DNA from: an uncultured Pseudomonadota bacterium
Lineage (GTDB): Bacteria > Pseudomonadota > Alphaproteobacteria > RUG11792
Length of the DNA stretch: 6,970 nucleotides
Direction of reading: 5' to 3'
NCBI GenBank assembly: GCA_902796745.1
Contig: CADBQC010000042.1
Location: 1 to 6,970, forward strand
Position 1 is the stretch's first letter. Each line of letters begins with the position of its first letter. Position numbers and translations under genes: made by a program. Of this stretch, positions 1 through 5,989 are shown one piece after another. The notes under the pieces were generated by a model that was given only the letters and a program-made list of their open reading frames with translations, was not told the origin of the DNA and searched no databases.

Positions 1-120
1 ACCTCAGATATATCTTTATGTTCCGCATGTGACACATCACAACACATCAATGTTGATATTATAGCTATAGTATTAACTAAGTATAGCCCCCCCCACGAAT
101 AAACACTTTTTATTCAACAT
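1..120 (-). CDS. Start of a putative exported protein, frame broken at a G8 run, cut by the left edge
   Basis: I do not recognise the family. An ATG at 120 (minus) follows an AAAGGAG Shine-Dalgarno sequence by 8 nt, the best ribosome binding site in the window. As written, the frame gives MLNKKCLFVGGAILS and stops at once, because the coding strand carries eight consecutive G (plus-strand C at 87-94). With seven G the frame reads MLNKKCLFVGG, then LYLVNTIAIISTLMCCDVSH, then AEHKDISE, and stays open to the window edge. That is a textbook signal-peptide layout: two lysines, a hydrophobic stretch, then a small-residue site (SHA|E) for signal peptidase I. The paired Cys could instead suggest a lipoprotein, but a lipobox is not clear. 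The other two frames downstream of the run hit stops quickly. The gene may be phase-variable, a young pseudogene or affected by a homopolymer read error. The exported nature is an inference from the N-terminus alone. Confidence 0.5.
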
Positions 121-128
121 TACTTATT

Positions 129-133
129 CTCCT
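129..133 (-). promoter_or_regulatory. Strong Shine-Dalgarno for the left-edge gene
   Basis: The minus strand reads AAAGGAG with AGGAG at 133-129, followed by 8 nt and the ATG at 120. Motif and spacing are close to ideal. This is the main reason for calling a gene here despite the early stop. Confidence 0.6.
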
Positions 134-156
134 TTATGAAGGGTTAACATCAAACC

Positions 157-172
157 ATCCTATGGATAGGAT
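157..172. promoter_or_regulatory. 16-bp inverted repeat overlapping the -10 element (possible operator)
   Basis: ATCCTATGGATAGGAT has two 7-bp arms that pair perfectly around a 2-bp centre. It covers the proposed -10 hexamer and the expected start site of the left-edge gene, where a repressor operator could sit. It could also be a chance palindrome. Confidence 0.3.
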
Positions 173-196
173 AACATAGTTTTTATGATTGGGCAA
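168..196 (-). promoter_or_regulatory. Sigma70-like promoter for the left-edge gene
   Basis: On the minus strand, TTGCCC (196-191) and TATCCT (173-168) are separated by exactly 17 nt. Each has two mismatches to the TTGACA/TATAAT consensus. Transcription would start near 161, giving a leader of about 40 nt before the ATG at 120. This was called by eye only; AT-rich DNA gives many chance matches. Confidence 0.35.
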
Positions 197-204
197 GTAG
201 GTAT

Positions 205-500
205 TTACTGTGTTTTATTAAACAGCTTCTTTAATCCCGCGACTTTGAACCAGTGCATTATAGTCTGATATCTATAATTTTTATTAAAAATTTTAATAAT
301 AATTCCGGAAATTCTTCGAAATCCGCAACCTCACAAAGGTGTCCAAAATACTGACTTATTTATTCGAAATATTTACTTCCCAAACCGTTTTCCCCTTGGT
401 TGTTATTACCATTTTTACATCTATACCGTTGTTTGCTATTCACAGCTCCTGCATTCCACAATCATTTGCATCCACAAATTGTGCAAACTTCCAACACTTT
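205..500 (-). pseudogene. Decayed IS1-type transposase (N-terminal zinc ribbon and helix-turn-helix)
   Basis: Two out-of-phase minus-strand segments resemble the InsA-like N-terminus of IS1-family transposases. The first (about 500-405) reads VCTICGCK, a stop at 464-462, LWNAGAV, then SKQRYRCKNG. This matches the zinc-ribbon pattern C-x2-C ... G ... QRY-x-C-K-x-C, with the last Cys replaced by Gly (ggt for tgt). The second (330-205) reads GCGFRRISGI ... YQTIMHWFKVAG. This resembles the EGLGFRRI and VTVLNWVKKAG parts of the family's helix-turn-helix. Between them are at least one frameshift and several stops. No DDE catalytic part is visible toward the left, so the element is both truncated and decayed. 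The family call rests on pattern memory, not alignment. Confidence 0.55.
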
Positions 501-748
501 TTATTCATCTAATCAAACTTTATCCACAGTTAATATATTTTTATTTATCAACTTGTCAATCCGGTAGGACACATTGTGTTTTCCTGCGAACAAATTCATT
601 GTGAATGCAGTGTATACCAATTTGAATGAAATAACATTCATAAACTCTATCGATGAATTAACTGCATTGCCGCGGCATCTCCTAAACAATGATGCCTGTA
701 GGCTTTTATTGTGGTATGTTTGTAGTGGTTAAGTCAGTAGTGATTAAA
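501..748. other. Non-coding leader region upstream of trmL
   Basis: No recognisable gene lies here. A minus-strand open frame of about 42 codons (640 down to 513) resembles nothing I know and is probably chance. An exact DnaA-box match, TTATCCACA, lies at 520-528. TGAATG/CATTCA arms form a small inverted repeat at 623-640. A GC-rich perfect palindrome TGCCGCGGCA lies at 668-677. The trmL frame is open back to an ATG at 689, but that extension is not family-like. A weak extended -10 (TGGTATGTT, 712-720) would place the trmL transcript start just upstream of 749. Confidence 0.4.
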
Positions 749-1210
749 ATGGAAGTTTGCTTATTTGAACCAGAAATCGCCCAAAACGCGGGTACTATTG
801 CAAGACTATGCACGTGCTTCGGCGTACCTATGAACATAATAGAGCCGGCGTCGTTCGTCATTGGCTCGCGTGATTTTAGGCGTGCAGGGATGGATTATAT
901 CGATCGAACAAAAATCAAATGCCATAATTCATTTCAGGAATTTCGTCAAAATTTTGAAGGTAGAATAATTCTGCTTGATGTAAAAGCGACACTGCCATAC
1001 TTTGAATTTGATTATAAAGAAAATGACTGTATCATGGCGGGGAAGGAAAGCACAGGTGTTCCGGACGACATATATGAGCTCTGCGATGAAAAAGTTATAA
1101 TTCCGATGGTAGGAGGGGGGCGCTCACTAAACGTAGCAATAAGTCTAGCTATTGGACTATCAGAAGCGCTTCGTCAAATTAATTACGTACGACATCATTT
1201 AGATTTTTGA
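749..1210 (+). CDS. trmL: tRNA (cytidine(34)/5-cmnm-uridine(34)-2'-O)-methyltransferase TrmL
   Basis: TrmL is a SPOUT-class methyltransferase that uses S-adenosylmethionine to 2'-O-methylate the wobble base of certain leucine tRNAs. The 153-residue product is close to the E. coli length and starts MEVCLFEPEI, aligning with the family's MLNIVLYEPEI. Visible motifs are motif 1 N13-AGTIA-R19, motif 2 GKESTGVP (98-105), and the motif 3 knot region IPMVGGGRSLN (118-128) followed by a helix ending EALRQ. In-frame ATGs at 689 and 692 would add about 20 residues (MMPVGFYCGMF...) with no family match, so I chose 749. A GTG at 740 would add three residues and cannot be excluded. No start has a clear Shine-Dalgarno. 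The last 32 bases overlap the end of the convergent gene. Assignment within SPOUT is firm; substrate specificity is inferred from the family. Confidence 0.92.
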   Translation: MEVCLFEPEIAQNAGTIARLCTCFGVPMNIIEPASFVIGSRDFRRAGMDYIDRTKIKCHNSFQEFRQNFEGRIILLDVKATLPYFEFDYKENDCIMAGKESTGVPDDIYELCDEKVIIPMVGGGRSLNVAISLAIGLSEALRQINYVRHHLDF

Positions 1211-1835
1211 ACCTCTTTCCTGATTTTGCGATTAGCGGTAAATCCAGTTCTTTTGTGTCTACAAGTTTGTGAATAATTTTGAGATTTTTGGAATAAGCTA
1301 ACATGATGCTACGTTCGAACGGTGATGTCATGTCCGGATCTGGGAATGCCGCTATAATTTTTTTATCGGAAAAACCGAACTCAGATGCGACCACCTGAAA
1401 TTTAATCATTTCAGGATCTTTTTTTGAACCTTTGTATTTATCAATCTGCTCTTTTGTCGGATTTACAAAATTTATTGTTGCTATTGCGCGCTTTATATAA
1501 TTTTTATAAATTTCAAAATATGATTTTTCGTCTTTAGTTTCATTTTGGATAATTTTCATTATAAAAACATCTTTTGCAGAAGTTGGCAAAAATTTTAAAA
1601 CCACTTCATCATCGTGTTTTTTTATAAAATTCTCTAAATCTTCAGCAACAAATTTACCGCAGTGCAAGCAGGAAGGAGATATATAAATTTCGATTTTTTC
1701 ATCAGATTTTTGTTTGCCAAAGTGAATTTCAGTTACAGCTGATTTATCTTCAAATACGGCGATTTTGTCCCTATTTCCCTCAGAGCAAGCAATAGATATC
1801 ACACAAAATAAGGAAGCAATAATTTGTTTTATCAT
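1179..1835 (-). CDS. DsbA-like thioredoxin-fold exported protein
   Basis: This is probably an exported thiol:disulfide oxidoreductase of the DsbA/BdbD type acting in the periplasm. I start it at the ATG at 1835 (218 residues), because GAAAGGAAA sits just upstream; an earlier ATG at 1859 would add eight charged residues before the signal peptide. The N-terminus MIKQIIASLFCVISIAC is a signal peptide. It ends in a possible lipobox with Cys17, though Ser at -3 is atypical, so lipoprotein status is uncertain. The active-site CxxC is C56-L-H-C59 in the context YISPSCLHCGKF. The expected cis-proline is probably P200 in ELDLPLI. The helical insertion lies between them. CLHC differs from E. coli CPHC at the first dipeptide position, which usually alters redox potential. 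The gene is transcribed alone, divergently from the yfgM-like operon and convergently with trmL. Whether it oxidises, reduces or isomerises cannot be read from sequence. Confidence 0.82.
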   Translation of the reverse strand: MIKQIIASLFCVISIACSEGNRDKIAVFEDKSAVTEIHFGKQKSDEKIEIYISPSCLHCGKFVAEDLENFIKKHDDEVVLKFLPTSAKDVFIMKIIQNETKDEKSYFEIYKNYIKRAIATINFVNPTKEQIDKYKGSKKDPEMIKFQVVASEFGFSDKKIIAAFPDPDMTSPFERSIMLAYSKNLKIIHKLVDTKELDLPLIAKSGKRFKNLNDVVRN

Positions 1836-1865
1836 GCGTTTCCTTTCAAAGAATTGCATACTCGT

Positions 1866-1874
1866 ATTTTAGCA
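1866..1874 (-). promoter_or_regulatory. Extended -10 promoter for the DsbA-like gene
   Basis: The minus strand reads TGCTAAAAT, an extended -10 (TGn plus TAAAAT), with no good -35. Transcription would begin near 1859, leaving a leader of about 24 nt that carries the GAAAGGAAA ribosome binding site before the ATG at 1835. Confidence 0.45.
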
Positions 1875-1976
1875 CTTTTTTGTTATGGAAAACTTTTAAC
1901 ACCTGTTCGAAAATGCTTGCCAAATATCTCTTTTTTGTAATCCCGGTTCTATCCCTCGGAAATTCATTACCAGTTG

Positions 1977-1985
1977 TGATACAAT
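1977..1985 (+). promoter_or_regulatory. Extended -10 promoter for the yfgM-like/bamB/der/rsmD operon
   Basis: TGATACAAT is an extended -10 (TG, one base, TACAAT) with no clear -35. Transcription would start near 1992. It overlaps the ATG at 1984, so that ATG would lie outside the transcript; this supports the downstream start at 2020. Confidence 0.45.
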
Positions 1986-2019
1986 GGTGGAAGGTGTTTT
2001 GGATTATATTTTTCTTTCG

Positions 2020-2736
2020 ATGAACGATAACGAAAAGCAGGGATCTTGGAATAATTTTAATCAACAAAAGTCGGATCATTTTGTTGACAGTATAGAAGAA
2101 GAAATTCGGGACGAAAATTGGCAAAGAATGTGGAAAAAATATGGCAAGTTAATTGTTTATACCACATCTGCTGTTTTGATTAGTGTTGCGGTTTATAACA
2201 TGTGGCAAAGGCAGGATTTGGCAGATCGCGAAGCAATTTCATCTAAATTTTCTTTGATTCAAAATGCCATAATGTCAGGAGATGAAACGGCTGTTTTGTC
2301 CCAGATACGTGGACTTGCTGGTGCGTCGAAAAAAAATTATGCAACATTAGCGAAATTTGAATACGCAGCACTGCTTCGTAAAAAACAACAACCTGATGCC
2401 TTGGTAGAATATAAGGCAATATATGAAGATCAAAAAGTTGATAGTACGCTAAGAAGTCTAGCCTATATATTTTATGTCAGTTCAGCAATAGACCTGATGA
2501 GTACAAAAGAAATTGGTAAAAATATTGATAATTTTATTGCTGAACTGAAAAATAATCATGTTGGCAAGAATTGGGATTTGTTAGCTAAGGAAACTTTGGC
2601 ATTTTGTTACATCAAAAAAGGTGACAACAAAATGGCAAAGGAAACATTAGAAAATTTGGCAAAAACCACTGGAATTCCAGGAAACATGGTCGAGCGCACA
2701 AATATACTGTTGAATTCTATTGAGGGGGAAATATGA
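2020..2736 (+). CDS. YfgM-like membrane-anchored TPR protein (periplasmic chaperone/BamB-neighbour family)
   Basis: Family members are single-span inner-membrane proteins with a periplasmic TPR domain. E. coli YfgM associates with the SecYEG translocon and with periplasmic chaperones. From the ATG at 2020 (238 residues) the protein has a hydrophilic N-terminus. Next is the acidic/basic stretch DSIEEEIRDENWQRMWKKYG typical of the family. One transmembrane helix follows at about 44-62 (LIVYTTSAVLISVAVYNMW). The remainder is alpha-helical and TPR-like, with an FEYAALLRKKQ segment and a late repeat (LAFCYIKKGDNKMAKETL). The ATG at 1984 would add 12 residues but overlaps the proposed promoter. No strong Shine-Dalgarno precedes either start. 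The stop overlaps the bamB start (ATGA), indicating translational coupling. Position directly before bamB and der matches the conserved yfgM-bamB-der cluster. Repeat sequence is divergent, so family assignment leans partly on context. Confidence 0.8.
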   Translation: MNDNEKQGSWNNFNQQKSDHFVDSIEEEIRDENWQRMWKKYGKLIVYTTSAVLISVAVYNMWQRQDLADREAISSKFSLIQNAIMSGDETAVLSQIRGLAGASKKNYATLAKFEYAALLRKKQQPDALVEYKAIYEDQKVDSTLRSLAYIFYVSSAIDLMSTKEIGKNIDNFIAELKNNHVGKNWDLLAKETLAFCYIKKGDNKMAKETLENLAKTTGIPGNMVERTNILLNSIEGEI

Positions 2737-4019
2737 AAAAGTTTTTGTTTGTCTTATGTAGCACTACTGTTTTATTCGGTGCTTGTGATAAAAAGGAAAT
2801 ATTACCAGGAAAGCGTGAATCTGTTGAAGGAATAAACGAGAGTGCGAAATTCGATAAAGAGATTTTGAATTCCACGATAAGGATCTCTGTAACACCCAGC
2901 ACTGTTGTTTCTGAGTATAAGGACATTGCTGGAAATAAGCAACACAAAGCGTTGAATTATAAAGTTGCTCAAAATCCTAAAATGCTTTGGAAAACTTCAA
3001 TAGGTGGAGCACAGATAAGTTCTGAACCTATCGCTTTTAATGGGCACGCATACGTTGTTAATTCGCATGGTGATTTAGTTTGCATCGAACTAAAAGATGG
3101 TAAGCAAAAATGGTCTTTAAACATTGCAAAGCAGCCTGATGATGCTTCATTTGCTGGCGGTATAACAGCCGAAAATTCTGTCATATATGCCTCGACAAAC
3201 ATTGGAGATGTCGTGGCAGTTAACACGACAACGCAGAAGATTTTGTGGAAAAAATCTTTAAAGTATCCGCTACGCGGAGCTCCTTTATATGCTGATGGCA
3301 TAGTTATTGTAAATTCAATAGATGGACAAACATTTGCGCTAAATGCTTTAAATGGCAGTGTAATTTGGATGAAGAAGTTACAGGGCGAAATGACCGTGAT
3401 GTCAAAAGCTTCAACTCCTGCTTTATTTGGTCATTCAATTATCTGTGCTTATAGTTCTGGGGATCTGAAGTCATATGATTTGCGTTCTGGAGGCGACAAT
3501 TGGGATGATGTGCTGTTCTCTGCAAACTTGTCTGACAGCGGTTCGGTCATGGCGCATATAGTTGCATCACCAGTTGTTTCAAACGGCAATATTCTGGCAA
3601 CGACGTCTGAATCTGGTATGGTAATGTTTGATGCCTCAAGTGGCGTTAGAATTTGGGAAAATGAAATTGGAACGATAAATACCCCTTTGGTAAATAGTGG
3701 TTGGATTTTTGTTTTAACTCAAACAGGAGCAGTGATTTGCCTCTCAGAGAAAGATGGTTCGATAAAGTGGGTGTCAGAAGTTAAGGAATTGCTTCCAGAC
3801 CAATATAGTAAAGATGCGGAGTTTGTTGGGGCATTGCTAATAAATGAAGCTGTTATGGTCTTTAGCAATACAAATAACATCGTAACGTTGGATATTTCAA
3901 CAGGAAAGATAAAGGGTATAACAAATATTGATGGTGCCGATACGATAGTTGCTCCTATCGTTATCGATGGAAGAATAATTGCTGTAAACTCCAGAGCAGA
4001 ACTCTATGCTATCGGATAA
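2733..4019 (+). CDS. bamB: Outer membrane protein assembly factor BamB (PQQ-like beta-propeller lipoprotein)
   Basis: BamB is the lipoprotein of the BAM complex that helps BamA insert beta-barrel proteins into the outer membrane. The 428-residue product has a lipoprotein signal peptide (MKKFLFVLCSTTVLFGAC, acylated Cys18) and a low-complexity linker to about residue 80. A beta-propeller of PQQ-type repeats follows. Repeat cores with the G...(A/C/Y)(L/I/N)...G...W pattern lie at about 113-127, 158-172, 198-212, 243-257, 295-308 and 332-346. A weaker one is at 381-394, and the chain ends RAELYAIG, which closes the propeller. It is somewhat longer than E. coli BamB (392), mostly in the linker. 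GAGGGGG just before the ATG is a good ribosome binding site; the start overlaps the upstream stop. Asp follows the lipid-bearing Cys (CDK), a residue that in E. coli can favour inner-membrane retention. Catalytic PQQ-dehydrogenase residues are not expected and none is seen. Confidence 0.92.
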   Translation: MKKFLFVLCSTTVLFGACDKKEILPGKRESVEGINESAKFDKEILNSTIRISVTPSTVVSEYKDIAGNKQHKALNYKVAQNPKMLWKTSIGGAQISSEPIAFNGHAYVVNSHGDLVCIELKDGKQKWSLNIAKQPDDASFAGGITAENSVIYASTNIGDVVAVNTTTQKILWKKSLKYPLRGAPLYADGIVIVNSIDGQTFALNALNGSVIWMKKLQGEMTVMSKASTPALFGHSIICAYSSGDLKSYDLRSGGDNWDDVLFSANLSDSGSVMAHIVASPVVSNGNILATTSESGMVMFDASSGVRIWENEIGTINTPLVNSGWIFVLTQTGAVICLSEKDGSIKWVSEVKELLPDQYSKDAEFVGALLINEAVMVFSNTNNIVTLDISTGKIKGITNIDGADTIVAPIVIDGRIIAVNSRAELYAIG

Positions 4020-5364
4020 ATTTAGAATTGCTTTGATTGGGCGCACGAATGTCGGCAAGTCGACGCTATTTAACAGAATGTCCGGATTTCGAGATGCTTT
4101 GACTTTTGACCGCCCCGGAGTTACTCGAGATATTAAGGAGAACAGGATAGATATTTGTGGAAAGCAAGCCACCATATTTGATACCCCCGGCATGTATGAT
4201 TATACGGGATGCGACAATAATCCCCAGTTGATAAGTGCAATTGAAACAAAGCTTTCTGAAATAATAAAATGCTCAGATTTGATTTTATTTGTCATCGATG
4301 GAGATATAGGGGTAACTCCAAACGATAGAGAGATAGCTAAGATACTACGAAAGAATGGTAAGAATGTTGTGTTAGCTGTAAATAAAAGCGAAAAGAAAAC
4401 TGCAGAACACTCATACATAGATGCGATGAGCTTGGGATTTTGTGATATAGTCAAGATTTCAGCTGAACACGGAATTGGTATTTCCGAGTTATATGACACC
4501 TTAAGTCAATATATTCCAGAAATGCTTCCGGAAGAAAATATTCCTTCCACGATTGAAGGTGTTATCAAATTGGCAATAGTCGGTCGTCCTAACGTAGGGA
4601 AATCAACGATTGTCAACAAAATAATAGGAGAAGAGCGCCAGCTTGTTGCTGATTTTGCCGGAGTTACGCGCGAAAGTTCATCGGTTGATTTTGAATTTGC
4701 TAATAGGCAAATTCGAATAATCGACACTCCAGGCATACGTCGTAAATCGCGTATTAAGGATGTATTAGAAAAAATTTCAGTATCAAATTCGAAAAATTCG
4801 TATAAGCGTGCCGATGCGGTTATTTTGGTGATAGATGCTACAACTTTAATAGCTGGAGAAATTGAGAAACAGGATTTAACTTTGGCGTCTGATATAATAA
4901 CTTCTGGGAAAACACTGGTCATCGCATTTAATAAATATGACAAAACGCCTTACAAAAAAAATGATAATCCGGAATTCCTAAAACGGAATTTTTCTCGTAG
5001 TTTTGCTCAACTAAAAGATGTTCCATTTTTGTTCACTTCCGCAATAAATAGTGAGAACATATCCCAAATGTTACAGATGGTGATTTCCTCATATGATAAG
5101 CAGGCAAAAAGAATAAAAACTTCTGACTTAAATGAGTGGCTGTCTTTCCTCAATCAAAGCGATGTTATGCAAAGTGGTTCGGCGCGATTCAAACTGAAAT
5201 ATATTACACAAATCGGGAGTATTCCCCCCACATTTTTAGTATTTGTCACGAATAAAACAAATATGCGCGCTGACCATGAAAGGTATATTATAAATAATTT
5301 AAAATCCTCCTTTGATCTGGAAGATGTCGCTGTCAAGGTTATATTTCGAGAGCAAAAGCGGTGA
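4006..5364 (+). CDS. der: Ribosome biogenesis GTPase Der (EngA), tandem G domains
   Basis: Der is an essential GTPase with two consecutive G domains and a C-terminal KH-like domain; it assists late assembly of the 50S subunit. The 452 residues are in the family range (B. subtilis 436, E. coli 490). G domain 1 has G1 GRTNVGKS (12-19), the switch sequence DRPGVTRD and G3 DTPGM (59-63). Its G4 reads N126-K-S-E129 instead of NKxD, and its G5-like motif is ISAEHG. G domain 2 has G1 GRPNVGKS (193-200), G3 DTPGI (240-244), a canonical G4 NKYD (309-312) and a G5-like TSAIN. The KH-like domain follows, with the usual PPTFLVFVTNK and a basic end (VIFREQKR). The start overlaps the last 14 bases of bamB in another frame; no other ATG precedes the P-loop suitably. 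The stop overlaps the rsmD GTG. The Asp-to-Glu change in the first G4 is conservative but unusual; the second domain is intact. Confidence 0.96.
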   Translation: MLSDKFRIALIGRTNVGKSTLFNRMSGFRDALTFDRPGVTRDIKENRIDICGKQATIFDTPGMYDYTGCDNNPQLISAIETKLSEIIKCSDLILFVIDGDIGVTPNDREIAKILRKNGKNVVLAVNKSEKKTAEHSYIDAMSLGFCDIVKISAEHGIGISELYDTLSQYIPEMLPEENIPSTIEGVIKLAIVGRPNVGKSTIVNKIIGEERQLVADFAGVTRESSSVDFEFANRQIRIIDTPGIRRKSRIKDVLEKISVSNSKNSYKRADAVILVIDATTLIAGEIEKQDLTLASDIITSGKTLVIAFNKYDKTPYKKNDNPEFLKRNFSRSFAQLKDVPFLFTSAINSENISQMLQMVISSYDKQAKRIKTSDLNEWLSFLNQSDVMQSGSARFKLKYITQIGSIPPTFLVFVTNKTNMRADHERYIINNLKSSFDLEDVAVKVIFREQKR

Positions 5365-5915
5365 AGAAGTGCAGAATTATTGCGGGGGCATTGAAGCGCA
5401 GATATATCATGGCACCAGATACACCATCAACGCGCCCTACATCCGATATTGTTAAACAAGCAATATTCAATGTTCTCATACATCGCTTTTGTGTTAATTT
5501 CGGGAATACATTTGTTATTGATTTGTTTGCAGGTTCTGGTTCTCTAGGAATTGAAGCAATATCTCTTGGTTGCAAACGTGTGCTTTTTGTCGATTCTAAT
5601 AAGCAAGCCATCGATTGTATAAGGCAAAATATACAATCTTTGCAAATCGAACGATTTTCAACAACAATATGTCATTCTGCTGAAAAAGTACCGGATAACA
5701 TATTGGTAACCTTTGGCGAGAACTACTCAGATATATTGGTATTCCTAGATCCTCCATATGCTAAGAAGGAACTTCTACACCGCCAAATTGTTAGATTTTC
5801 TGAGCTATTTAAAGACAAAAAACTAACCATTATCGCAGAGTCTGATGAGGAATATACAAACGCAACATACGTACTCCAACATGGAAATACAAGGGTAAAC
5901 ATATTATGTATATAA
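5361..5915 (+). CDS. rsmD: 16S rRNA (guanine(966)-N(2))-methyltransferase RsmD
   Basis: RsmD is a Rossmann-fold, S-adenosylmethionine-dependent enzyme that methylates N2 of G966 in 16S rRNA during 30S assembly. The 184-residue product is full length. It opens with the family signature RIIAGALKRR and TRPTSDIVKQAIFNVL. The SAM-binding motif I is IDLFAGSGSLGIEA (about 53-66). The acidic post-I position is FVDSN, and the catalytic motif IV is D130-PPY133. The C-terminus (HGNTRVNILCI) matches the usual ending. Translation begins at a GTG whose last two bases form the der stop (GTGA). There is no Shine-Dalgarno, so it probably depends on coupling to der. No hairpin terminator is evident after it. 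rsmD following der, rather than its common E. coli partners, is a local arrangement to note. Function is firm from motifs. Confidence 0.95.
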   Translation: MKKCRIIAGALKRRYIMAPDTPSTRPTSDIVKQAIFNVLIHRFCVNFGNTFVIDLFAGSGSLGIEAISLGCKRVLFVDSNKQAIDCIRQNIQSLQIERFSTTICHSAEKVPDNILVTFGENYSDILVFLDPPYAKKELLHRQIVRFSELFKDKKLTIIAESDEEYTNATYVLQHGNTRVNILCI

Positions 5916-5989
5916 ACGTCGCATACGATTAAGACTGGTTCAAAGACGAAGCTCTCATTCAAAGACAACAGAGTTGCTTTATCTTTTTA
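5916..5989 (+). other. Operon 3' flank with a 9-bp direct repeat
   Basis: TTCAAAGAC occurs at 5939-5947 and 5958-5966. No stem-loop plus T-run terminator is seen. The repeat sits at the edge of the IS5-type relic but is not obviously a target duplication, since both copies are on the same side. Confidence 0.3.

Noticed and set aside
436..608. Cluster of DnaA-box-like sites (TTATCCACA at 520-528 exact; CTATTCACA 436-444; CATTCCACA 452-460; GCATCCACA 467-475; inverted GCATTCACA 600-608) plus an AT-rich stretch near 283-297, suggesting an origin of replication
   Set aside because: Only one site is exact and the rest have one to three mismatches. The weaker sites at 436-475 and the AT-rich stretch fall inside the IS1-type relic, where they are explained as former coding sequence. 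GC-skew and neighbouring origin-type genes cannot be assessed here.
513..640. Minus-strand 42-codon ORF (MNVISFKLVYT...)
   Set aside because: It has a weak ribosome site, no resemblance to a known family and a length expected by chance in AT-rich DNA.
668..677. GC-rich perfect palindrome TGCCGCGGCA
   Set aside because: It is too short to act as a terminator, has no T-run or loop, and I see only one copy.
689..748. Longer N-terminus for TrmL (MMPVGFYCGMF...)
   Set aside because: The extra 20 residues match nothing in the family, and the ATG at 749 aligns with the known start.
1163..1172. Palindrome GAAGCGCTTC as a bidirectional terminator
   Set aside because: It lies inside the trmL coding region with no loop and no T-run, so it does not look like an intrinsic terminator.
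1846..2124. Minus-strand 92-codon ORF across the divergent promoter region
   Set aside because: It overlaps the yfgM-like gene antisense and both promoters, with no family resemblance and no context.
2717..5611. Several minus-strand ORFs of 60-145 codons opposite bamB, der and rsmD
   Set aside because: They are antisense shadows of strongly conserved genes, with no motifs of their own.
5939..5966. TTCAAAGAC direct repeat as a target-site duplication of the IS5-type relic
   Set aside because: Both copies lie on the same side of the relic, and IS5-family elements usually duplicate fewer bases.
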